A stretch of DNA of 50,327 nucleotides from Azospirillum halopraeferens DSM 3675 (lineage in GTDB: Bacteria; Pseudomonadota; Alphaproteobacteria; Azospirillales; Azospirillaceae), in the NCBI RefSeq assembly GCF_000429625.1, contig NZ_AUCF01000037.1:1-50327 (forward strand), in the 5' to 3' direction. Position 1 is the first letter of the stretch; every line of letters starts with the position of its first letter. A program made the position numbers and the translations under genes. The notes beneath the pieces were generated by a model. That model was not told the origin of the DNA, did no database searches, and saw only the letters and a list, made by a program, of their open reading frames with translations. Shown here piece after piece: positions 25,359-32,723 of this stretch.

Positions 25359-26983
25359 GGTGGCGGTGGTGCCGTGACTCCATCCGCACCGAACGGATCG
25401 GCGCGGGTGGGAACGGCGATGACGAACGGCCCCGCGATCCGCCGTGCGGCGGCGAGGGCATCGGCAACCGCGGCCGGCGTGTCGGCGGCGACCGCCGCGG
25501 CGCCCAGCGAGCGGGCGAAAGCGACCCAGTCGATGCGGGGCAGGAGCGACAGGGCCGCCGCGCCGGGCGTGCGGGCGCGGGCGCGCAGATGGACGTTGCC
25601 GAGCATGGCGTTGTCGCTCACCACCACGGTGACCGGGGCGCCGTACCGCACCGCCGTCGCAAGCTCCGGACCCAGCATGCGCATGCAGCCGTCCCCGGTG
25701 ACCACCAGCACGGGCGTGTGCGGGTGTGCCAGGCTGGCCCCGATGCCGGCGGCGATGGCCCACCCCATGGGTGCGGTCCGCGGGGCGGCGTGGAATCCCC
25801 CGGCGAAGGGCGTCGTCCAGTGATGGCCGACGAACGGCCGGAACAGGCCGGCGTCGCAGAACAGGACGGTGTCGCGCGGTGCCGCGGCACGCAGGGCCGT
25901 CACCAGCGTGTCCACCGCCATGGCCTCCCCCGGTTCCGGCGGCCGGCACGGGCGGCGGCCCGGTCCGGCCCGCAGCCCGGCGATCCAGGCGCGGCGGGCG
26001 GACGCGCCGGCGGCCAGGGCCCGCAGGCGGCCGTCCCGGTTCTCCAGCATCCAGGCCAGCGCCGCCGCGGGATCGGTGGCGTGCAGCACGAGGTCGGGCA
26101 GGGGGCCGGGGCGCCGGCCGTTGGGATCGCGCTCGCTCAGGTCCGCGCCCAGCGCCAGCAGCCCGCCGAGATCGCCCCGGCGCAGCAGGCGGGTCGCGTG
26201 CAGTCCCTCACCGTAGCCGATCGGGCCGAGGCACAGCGGGTGGTCCTCGTCGATCGCCCCCTTGGCGGCGAAGGTGGTGACGACGGGCAGGACGTAGGTT
26301 TCGGCCACCGCCCGCAGCAGCTCCGGCGTGCCGCCCGCCAGCGCCGCCGGTCCCGCGACCAGCGCCGGGTGCCGCAGCGACGCCATGCCGTCGAGGGCGC
26401 CGGCGTCGAACGGTGCTGCCGACGGCGGGGCGGCGGCGGGCGGAGCGATGGCCGGTGCCGGCGCGTCCTGGACGTCCAGGGGCAGGACGATGTGGACCGG
26501 ACCGGCGGGGCGCCCGGCCAGTCGGGCGGCGGCGTCGGCCAGGACGGCGGGCAGCGCCGCCGGCGCCCCCGCCTCCAGGCTGAGGTCCACCGCCCGTTCC
26601 ATCACCGCGGCGTCGCGCCAGCCGTCGCACCCCGTGTCCTGGAAGGCACCGTCGCCCTCGTCCGCCGCCGGGGACCCGCTGACGAAGGCCACCGGCACCC
26701 CTTCCAGCCGGGCGGTGATCGCGCCCGCTGCGGCATAGGCGGTGCCGGGACCGCCGGTCATCAGGCATGCGCCGGGCCGGCCGGTGCGGCGGGCGTGGCC
26801 GTCGGCCATGAAGGCGGCGCCCAGTTCGCTCTGGGCGACCACGGGAAGGACGGGGCCGTCGGCGACCGCGGCGACGAGCGGGTCGATCCGCGCCCCCGGC
26901 ACCAGGAAGACGCGTTCGCAGCCGAGCCGTGCCAGCCAGGATGCGACCGCTTCGGCGCAGGACGGCAGCCGGGCGCCGGTCAT
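25355..26983 (-). CDS. Thiamine-diphosphate-dependent enzyme (acetolactate synthase-like)
   Basis: The 542-residue protein has the three-domain layout of the acetohydroxyacid synthase/decarboxylase family. The activating glutamate is in AQSELGAAFMADGHARRTG (about residue 53), followed by MTGGPGTAYAAAGAITA. A central Rossmann-like domain and the C-terminal cofactor motif VTGDGCMRMLGPELATAV to SDNAMLGN complete it. It could make or use an activated acetaldehyde or decarboxylate a 2-keto acid. In yersiniose-type pathways such an enzyme (YerE) adds a two-carbon branch to a keto sugar. Which reaction applies cannot be decided. It overlaps both neighbours by four bases (ATGA at each end). It is not a housekeeping IlvB, because no IlvN-type subunit follows. 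Confidence 0.83.
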   Translation of the reverse strand: MTGARLPSCAEAVASWLARLGCERVFLVPGARIDPLVAAVADGPVLPVVAQSELGAAFMADGHARRTGRPGACLMTGGPGTAYAAAGAITARLEGVPVAFVSGSPAADEGDGAFQDTGCDGWRDAAVMERAVDLSLEAGAPAALPAVLADAAARLAGRPAGPVHIVLPLDVQDAPAPAIAPPAAAPPSAAPFDAGALDGMASLRHPALVAGPAALAGGTPELLRAVAETYVLPVVTTFAAKGAIDEDHPLCLGPIGYGEGLHATRLLRRGDLGGLLALGADLSERDPNGRRPGPLPDLVLHATDPAAALAWMLENRDGRLRALAAGASARRAWIAGLRAGPGRRPCRPPEPGEAMAVDTLVTALRAAAPRDTVLFCDAGLFRPFVGHHWTTPFAGGFHAAPRTAPMGWAIAAGIGASLAHPHTPVLVVTGDGCMRMLGPELATAVRYGAPVTVVVSDNAMLGNVHLRARARTPGAAALSLLPRIDWVAFARSLGAAAVAADTPAAVADALAAARRIAGPFVIAVPTRADPFGADGVTAPPPP

Positions 26984-28101
26984 GCCCGGCCCCCGGCGGG
27001 CGGGCGGTGCCGGTCCGGCGCCGCGGCCAGGGCACCGACCACGCGGCCCACGTCGTCCGGGGTCAGGAAACCGTGGAACGGCAGCCCGATGGCGCGGTCG
27101 GCCAGACCGTCGGTGACCGGCAGGTCCGGCCCGCCGTCGGGGCCGATGCGACGGCATCCGGCGAACCGCGGCTGGCGGTGCAGGGGGGGCGCGTACCAGC
27201 GCCGCGTCTCGATGCCCGCATCGGCCAGGGCGGCGGCGACGGTCTCCGCCGGCACCCCGGTCTGCACCACCAGGACGGCGGCGGCGTCCCCGTCGTCCCG
27301 TTGCAGCCGGACGCCCGGCAGCCGCGCCAGGGCGGCGCGGTACGCCTGCCGGACCGCGAGCCGGCGCCGCGCGACGTCCTCACGGCGGGCGAGCTGCAAC
27401 ACGCCGACCGCCGCGGCCATCTCGCTCAGCTTTCCGTTGAAGCCGCCGGCCGTCACCGTGCCGTTCTCCAGGCCGAAGTTGATGGCGCGGCGGACGCGCG
27501 CAATGCGGTCGGCGTCGCGGCCGGCCACCAGCCCCCCTTCGCCGATCCCCAGCGGCTTGGTCGCGTGCAGGCTGAAGGCGACGAGCAGGCCGTCCGCCAA
27601 CCCCTGCCGGCCGAGCGCCGCCGCGGCGTCGACGACCACGGCCGCGCCGGTGTCGCGGCTGAAGGCCGACCATTCGTCGGCCGGCACCGGGCAACCGAAC
27701 GCCGCCACCGGAACCACGGCGCCGGTGCCGGCGCCGGCGCGGGGCAGGGCATCGCGGGCGATGGCCGGCGTCAGCGTCCAGGTCTGCGGGTCGACGTCGC
27801 AGAACACCGGGCGCAGCCCGGCCCGGCACACCGCCAGCGCCGTCGCCGGGAAGGTGAAGGACGGCAGCAGGACCGCCGTTCCCGGGGCGAGGTCGAGCAC
27901 GCCCAGCGCCGCCTCCAGCGCGGCGGTGCAGGAGGAGGTGGTGCACACCGCCGCTCCGGGACCGAGCAGATCCGCCAGGTCCCGCTCGAAACGGCCGACC
28001 ATCGGGCCGAAATTGGTGAACCGGCCGGACCGGGCGATGGCTTCCAGCAGCGGCATCAGCGCCTCGGGCGGCGGCATGTCCGGAACCAGGACGGGCAGCA
28101 T
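26980..28101 (-). CDS. DegT/DnrJ/EryC1/StrS-family PLP-dependent aminotransferase
   Basis: The 373-residue protein has the family marks CTTSSCTAALEAAL, PSFTFPATALAVCRAG, the cofactor-stacking Asp158 in VVVDAAAALG, and the PLP lysine Lys182 in FSLHATKPLGIGEGG. Because the lysine is present, an aminotransferase is more likely than a PMP-dependent dehydratase of this family. Members aminate keto groups of nucleotide-linked sugars. The start is the ATG sharing a base with the stop of the glycosyltransferase gene. A GTG at 28104 is equally possible. It overlaps the TPP-enzyme gene (ATGA), so it belongs to the five-gene operon. The region after about residue 340 is short and Pro/Arg-rich. Confidence 0.87.
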   Translation of the reverse strand: MLPVLVPDMPPPEALMPLLEAIARSGRFTNFGPMVGRFERDLADLLGPGAAVCTTSSCTAALEAALGVLDLAPGTAVLLPSFTFPATALAVCRAGLRPVFCDVDPQTWTLTPAIARDALPRAGAGTGAVVPVAAFGCPVPADEWSAFSRDTGAAVVVDAAAALGRQGLADGLLVAFSLHATKPLGIGEGGLVAGRDADRIARVRRAINFGLENGTVTAGGFNGKLSEMAAAVGVLQLARREDVARRRLAVRQAYRAALARLPGVRLQRDDGDAAAVLVVQTGVPAETVAAALADAGIETRRWYAPPLHRQPRFAGCRRIGPDGGPDLPVTDGLADRAIGLPFHGFLTPDDVGRVVGALAAAPDRHRPPAGGRA

Positions 28102-29273
28102 CACGCCTCCGGCGCGGCAAACGCCGCGTCCAGCAGGGCACTCATCATCGGCACCGGGGCGAACCGTTCGACACTGCGGCGGCCGGTCTCGGCGACGCTC
28201 TCCAGGTCGGGGTCGCCGGTGAACACCCGTTCCAGGTGGGCGCCGAGGGTGTCGGTATCCGCGGTGAAGGTCAGCAGGTCCGTGCCCTCCCGGAACAGGC
28301 CGGCGGTCGCCCGCGTCCGGCCGGCGACACCGACGGAGCCGCGCGCGAGGGCATTCAGGATCCGCTCGCTCAGCCCGCCCCCCATCAGGTTGGGCGCGTG
28401 GCTGACGACGGCACGGCTGCGCCCGGCCGCCTCGACCAGATCCGGAAACGGCATCGGTCCGTCGACCGTCGCCCCCGGGTGGCGGTCAAGGCCGGCCGGC
28501 CAGCCCGGCGTCACGAAGCGGCAGGGAAAACGCGCCAGGAAAGCCAGCAGGCGCCGCTTGGCCCGGGCGATGACGAAACGCCCCACGCATTCCATCAGCA
28601 CGGCGCCATCCCCCGTCCAGGGAACGAGCGCACCGCCGCGCTGCCGGAACACAGCCGCGGCGTGACGCCAGAGCGGTGTGTCGGGACAGGCTTCCATCCG
28701 CTCCGCCAGGGCGTCGGCCGTGGCCGCGTGCTGCGGCATCCGGATGCGCCAGTCGTCGCGTTCGGGCACGAAGATCGGGTAGCCGGTCACATAGGTCACC
28801 GCCTCCGTCCGCTGCCGCCAGGGCACCGGCGGGTCGCGCGGCGGCACCAGCAGGGGAAGCGCCGCGCAGGTCCGGGCCGGCGACCCCAGCGCCCCGGCGG
28901 CGTAGTCCGGCCCGTCCATGTCGATGAAGCCGAGCAACGCCCGGGGATCGGCGCGCCGCGCGACGGCCATGGCCAGACGGCTGTGGGCGAAATAGGCGGG
29001 GTTGTTGATCCGCATCACCAGCCGGCCCGGCGCCAGGTTCCGGCAGGCGGCGGCGAAGGCGTCCGGCGCCGCGGCAATTCCGTTGTCGGCCAGCACCAGG
29101 TCTGCGCCGGCGAAGCCGGCGTCACCGCCGAGGGCCGACGGATCGACCACCCGGGTGTTCCATCCCAGGGTGCGGAGTGCGGCAACCCGCAACGCGATCC
29201 CCGTCCGCACCACACCGAACCAGTCGAAGGACGCCGTTCGTTGCAAAACGATAGCCCGGCGCGAGTATTTCAT
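28101..29273 (-). CDS. CgeB-like glycosyltransferase (GT-B type), first gene of the five-gene operon
   Basis: The 390-residue protein has no clear N-terminal motif beyond VLQRTASFDWFGVVRTGIALR. Its C-terminal third has SHAPNLMGGGLSERILNALA, then RGSVGVAGRTRATAGLF, then TDLLTFTADTDTLGAHLERV. This is the pattern of the nucleotide-binding half of CgeB-type and related GT-B transferases. It is probably cytosolic. The ATG at 29273 is preceded by a weak GGGACGG site, and a TTG at 29285 is the alternative. It would transfer the sugar made by the downstream genes to an acceptor such as a surface glycan or flagellin, but the acceptor is unknown. Confidence 0.7.
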   Translation of the reverse strand: MKYSRRAIVLQRTASFDWFGVVRTGIALRVAALRTLGWNTRVVDPSALGGDAGFAGADLVLADNGIAAAPDAFAAACRNLAPGRLVMRINNPAYFAHSRLAMAVARRADPRALLGFIDMDGPDYAAGALGSPARTCAALPLLVPPRDPPVPWRQRTEAVTYVTGYPIFVPERDDWRIRMPQHAATADALAERMEACPDTPLWRHAAAVFRQRGGALVPWTGDGAVLMECVGRFVIARAKRRLLAFLARFPCRFVTPGWPAGLDRHPGATVDGPMPFPDLVEAAGRSRAVVSHAPNLMGGGLSERILNALARGSVGVAGRTRATAGLFREGTDLLTFTADTDTLGAHLERVFTGDPDLESVAETGRRSVERFAPVPMMSALLDAAFAAPEA

Positions 29274-29338
29274 ACCGTCCCGCAAGTCACGATGCCGATG
29301 GCTCCAAGATAATTTGGAATTTCAACCATTCATCGGCA

Positions 29339-29367
29339 CGTTAGCACAGACCGCTTGCGTCCGGCAA
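29339..29367 (-). promoter_or_regulatory. Possible promoter of the five-gene operon
   Basis: On the minus strand TTGCCG (29367-29362), a 17-base spacer and CTAACG (29344-29339) lie about 65 bases before the glycosyltransferase ATG. The fit is weak. Bases 29274-29456 between the two minus-strand genes otherwise show nothing clear. Confidence 0.3.
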
Positions 29368-29456
29368 TCGGCGCAAAACGGCGCTCCGGCATAAGCATCA
29401 TCGGTGCGCAGGAGAAGCAGCGCCGGGTTTTTCGGCAATATACAACCAGAACGGGT

Positions 29457-31085
29457 TCACTCCGCCCGGTCGAACGTGATCTGATTGGCATCGTAGCGGG
29501 CGACCACCCGCACGGTGTCGCCGGGCTGCACCGCCAGCGGCGGATCGAAGAAGGCGATGGCCTGCTTCCAGTGGTTGGTGCGCGCGCGGCTCGCGGAGTG
29601 GTAGACGACCTCCTCGTCCATGAACAGGTCGAACCAGAAGGCGACGCCGTGGCAGGTGCCGGCGGCGGTGACGGGCACCGCGATCTGGCGCCGGCCCTCC
29701 TCGGGCATGTTGCGGGTGAAGTCGAACTCCAGCGCGGTGAAGGGGTCCGAAAGCGGCGTGTGGACGTCGGCGCCCAGGTCGATCTGGGCGTAGCCGGGGG
29801 AGCGGAAGACGTCCATCGCCGACATGTCGAAGCCGTCGATCGTGCCCACCGGGTTGATGCGCGCCAGCTCCGGCGCGTCCACCAGCATGGCGTACACGGT
29901 GGAGGCCCGCGGGATGATGGCGCCGCCGGGCTTCACCAGATGGGTGCGGGCGTGCTGGAGCACCGACAGCATGCGCGGCGCCAGCATGCCGATGTTGATG
30001 AGTTCGGAGACGAAGACGTCCGCCTTCTCCGGCAGGTCGGTGCCCATCTCCAGGCGGGTGGAGAGCTTGGGCACCACGGTGATGCGGTCGGCGTAGCCGT
30101 TGCGCGCCACCGTCTCGGCGGCGACGCGGGCCAGCACCGGGTTGACCTCGCAGGTCACCACCCGGCGCGCCCCGGCGCGCGCCGCCATCATGGCGACGAT
30201 GCCCGACCCCGTGCCGATCTCCAGCACCAGGCTGTCGGGGCCGACGGCGCGTTCCACGGCGCGGCGGTAGGCGTCGTTGCGCTCCGTGTCGTTGATCATC
30301 GGCAGATGCCAGCCGGGCACCGCGTTGGAATGGATCAGGCGGCGGGTGAAGGCCACCAGGGGGTGGTCGGGCGCCAGGGCGCGGGCCTCGTCGATCGCCG
30401 CGATGGCCTCGTCGGCGCGGTCCAGGCTGTGCAGCGCGTGGGCCAGTCCGACCCGCGCCTGGATGAAGGCGGGAACGGCATCGATCACGGCGCGGAACGC
30501 CTCTGCCGCCGCCTCCGGCCGGCCGAGCGTGGCCAGCACCTCGGCCAGGCCGTAGCGGGCGTCGGGATAGTCGGGCGCGCGCTCCAGGGCGGCGCGGAAG
30601 CTGCCCTCCGCCTCTTCCAACCGGCCCAGGTCGCGCAACGCCCCGCCCAGGAAGTTGTGCATCTCCGGCGCATCGGGCCGCAGTTCCAGGGCGCGGCGGT
30701 AGCAGGCCTCGGCTTCGGCGGCGCGCCCCTGCGCCTTCAGCGCGTTGCCCAGGTTGCCGTGCGCCTCCGGCAGGTCCTCGCGCAGGGCGAGCACCCGGCG
30801 GAAGGCCGCCTCCGCCTCGCCGTAGCGCTCCATCTGGTAATACAGGCTGCCGCGGCTGTTGAAGACGGACGGGTCGGTCGGCGCCGCCTCGGCCGCGCGG
30901 TCCAGCAGGTCCATGGCGTCGGCGGCGTGGCCGGCGCTGGCGGCGATCAGGGCCAGCACGTGCAGGGCGCCGCCGTCGCGTGCGTCGGCGGCCAGGATCG
31001 CCCGGCACGCCCGCTCGGCCGCGGCGAGGTCACCGGCCCGGAAGGCGCGGATGGCGTCGTTGATCGTGGGGGTGGCGTCGGTCAT
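29457..31085 (-). CDS. TPR protein with a PRMT7/9-like methyltransferase domain
   Basis: The 542-residue protein has at least six tetratricopeptide repeats at about residues 10-250 (for example EAHGNLGNALKAQGRAAEAE). A class I methyltransferase follows. Its entry segment GWHLPMINDTERNDAYRRAV resembles the segment before the SAM site in PRMT7 and PRMT9. Motif I is LEIGTGSGIVAMMAARAGA (287-305), with the SAM-binding Glu313 in VTCEVNP. SELINIGML (360-368) stands where arginine methyltransferases have the double-Glu loop, but by eye only the first Glu is kept. The architecture recalls PRMT9, which also has N-terminal TPRs. It may methylate a protein or a sugar. The start is the ATG at 31085, and the upstream extension of the frame is unsupported. 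Confidence 0.8.
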   Translation of the reverse strand: MTDATPTINDAIRAFRAGDLAAAERACRAILAADARDGGALHVLALIAASAGHAADAMDLLDRAAEAAPTDPSVFNSRGSLYYQMERYGEAEAAFRRVLALREDLPEAHGNLGNALKAQGRAAEAEACYRRALELRPDAPEMHNFLGGALRDLGRLEEAEGSFRAALERAPDYPDARYGLAEVLATLGRPEAAAEAFRAVIDAVPAFIQARVGLAHALHSLDRADEAIAAIDEARALAPDHPLVAFTRRLIHSNAVPGWHLPMINDTERNDAYRRAVERAVGPDSLVLEIGTGSGIVAMMAARAGARRVVTCEVNPVLARVAAETVARNGYADRITVVPKLSTRLEMGTDLPEKADVFVSELINIGMLAPRMLSVLQHARTHLVKPGGAIIPRASTVYAMLVDAPELARINPVGTIDGFDMSAMDVFRSPGYAQIDLGADVHTPLSDPFTALEFDFTRNMPEEGRRQIAVPVTAAGTCHGVAFWFDLFMDEEVVYHSASRARTNHWKQAIAFFDPPLAVQPGDTVRVVARYDANQITFDRAE

Positions 31086-31153
31086 CGCGGTCTGGCTCCG
31101 TCTCGGGCGCGTGGACGGGATGCACCATGGCCCGGACGCGGCATCGCGACATA

Positions 31154-31211
31154 CCCCGTACGGATGTTGGCCCCGTACGGTTGTTGGTAGACATTCCGCA
31201 CGCTCTGTCAA
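31154..31211 (-). promoter_or_regulatory. Promoter-like TTGACA with a tandem 17-base repeat
   Basis: On the minus strand a consensus TTGACA lies at 31211-31206, with a possible -10 about 15 bases on. Directly downstream is a tandem repeat of CCCCGTACGGnTGTTGG (31154-31170 and 31171-31187), 16 of 17 bases identical, each with the palindrome CCGTACGG. The position, about 70 bases before the TPR-methyltransferase ATG, fits an operator for a repressor. The rest of 31086-31311 shows nothing clear. Confidence 0.55.
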
Positions 31212-31311
31212 GTCGTATCGCGCCGTTGCCGCGATCCCGTCAGGTCCGGGCGGGTAAAGATTGAGTAAAAGCCCGTCGGCTTCCATGCGCAATCCTCTGC
31301 GGCGCCGGCGT

Positions 31312-32625
31312 TTACCCCGGGACCGGCGCCGGTGCGCCGACCGCTCCGTAGAGCCGGGAGGCGCTGTGGCGGCCGCGCAGGGGAGCTGCGGGCAGGGCGG
31401 TCCAGCCGCCGCCCGCCGGGTCCTCGCCGGCGGCGTCCAGCAGCTCCCGCGTCACGATCAGGGCATGGCCGGCGGTCTTGGTCGTCTGCTCCACCCGCGC
31501 CGCCACGTTGACCGTATCGCCCAGCACGGTGAACTCCAGCCGGGTGTCGTCGCCGACCGCGCCGCAGAAGACCTCGCCCCAATGGACGCCGATGCCGATG
31601 CGCACCGCGTCCTCCCCCGCCGCCGCGCGCAGAGCGTTCCACGCCTCCACCTCCGCCAGCAGGGCGCGGGCGCAGGCCAGCGCCCGGCCGGCGTCGTCCG
31701 GGCCGGGGGCGGGCACGCCGAACACCACCATGGCCGAATCGCCGACGAACTTGTCGATGACGCCGCCGGTGCGCCCGGCGGCACGGGCGACGCAGGCGCG
31801 CAGGCCGTTGACGAAGGCGCCGAGGGCTTCGGGGTCCAGCACTTCCGCCCGTTCGGTGAAGCCGCGCACGTCGGTGAACAGCACCGCCGCGGTCTGCCGC
31901 CGGCCCCGCCGCAGCTCCGCCTCGCTGCCGTCGGCCAGGCGGTCGGCGATCTGCGGCGGCAGGAACCGCGTCAGGTTGGCGCGCCGCCGCGTTTCGGCGA
32001 TGGCCCGGCGCAGCAGCGTGCGGGCGCGGTGCGCCGCCAGCACCAGCACCGCCCCGGCCAGCACCACCATGACGCCGCGCATCACGTTGGGCGGCGCGCC
32101 GAAGAACAGGGAGAGTGCGGCCGGCGGCGGCCGGTCGGCGCCCCCCGGCAGCGCCCCGAAACCGATCGTCGCGGCGACGCCCAGCCCCGTCAGCACCACC
32201 AGATAGGCCTGGAGATACGGGTTGTAGCGCAGCGCCCCGAAGGCCAGCACCAGGGGCATCAGCCACACCGCCGGGAACGCCGCGGCGTAGTTGGACGGCA
32301 CCCCGGTGTTATCGACTGAGATCATCACGTTGACCGCGACGAACACAAGGTCGAGCGTAGCGAAGGCCCATCCCATCCAGGGCCGGTAGGCGGCGGACCC
32401 CGCCAGCCGCAGCGTCATCACGCCGAAGGTGAAATAGGCCGCCAGCGACCCGAGCGCGACGGCGATCTGGCGCGTCAGCTCCGTGCGGTCGTGCGGAGCG
32501 TTCGACAGCACCGCCGCCGCGAAGGCGAGGAACAGCAGCACCGCCACGGCGATGCGCAGGCCGGCCACCGTGCGCTCCGCCCGCACCTCCGCCGCATCGA
32601 ACAGCGCGCGCGCTCCCGTTTCCAT
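31312..32625 (-). CDS. Membrane class III adenylate/guanylate cyclase
   Basis: The 437-residue protein has six predicted membrane helices (about residues 22-40, 53-72, 86-103, 115-132, 139-157 and 181-197). A short linker and a cytosolic cyclase homology domain (about 225-420) follow. The metal-binding aspartates are Asp252 in LFTDVRGF and Asp296 in DKFVGDSAMVVFG. Lys292 and Thr in LEFTVLGDTVNVAARVEQ are the base-reading positions of adenylate cyclases, and the Asn and Arg of NVAAR complete the site. All catalytic residues are present, so cAMP synthesis is likely. It is divergent from the deaminase-like lipoprotein gene with 98 bases between them. The signal sensed by the membrane part is unknown. 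Confidence 0.92.
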   Translation of the reverse strand: METGARALFDAAEVRAERTVAGLRIAVAVLLFLAFAAAVLSNAPHDRTELTRQIAVALGSLAAYFTFGVMTLRLAGSAAYRPWMGWAFATLDLVFVAVNVMISVDNTGVPSNYAAAFPAVWLMPLVLAFGALRYNPYLQAYLVVLTGLGVAATIGFGALPGGADRPPPAALSLFFGAPPNVMRGVMVVLAGAVLVLAAHRARTLLRRAIAETRRRANLTRFLPPQIADRLADGSEAELRRGRRQTAAVLFTDVRGFTERAEVLDPEALGAFVNGLRACVARAAGRTGGVIDKFVGDSAMVVFGVPAPGPDDAGRALACARALLAEVEAWNALRAAAGEDAVRIGIGVHWGEVFCGAVGDDTRLEFTVLGDTVNVAARVEQTTKTAGHALIVTRELLDAAGEDPAGGGWTALPAAPLRGRHSASRLYGAVGAPAPVPG

Positions 32626-32723
32626 GCTGCCGCCTCCGCAACCCCCGCGCGGGGGCGTTGCCCCGCCTCAATTGCCTGTCCCACTGTAGCGCCGAACGAA
32701 CCGAAAAGGGGGAACCGAAACCC

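Noticed and set aside
25355..26983. TPP enzyme as the housekeeping acetolactate synthase IlvB
   Set aside because: There is no IlvN-type subunit or ilvC nearby, and it sits inside a sugar-type operon with four-base overlaps on both sides.
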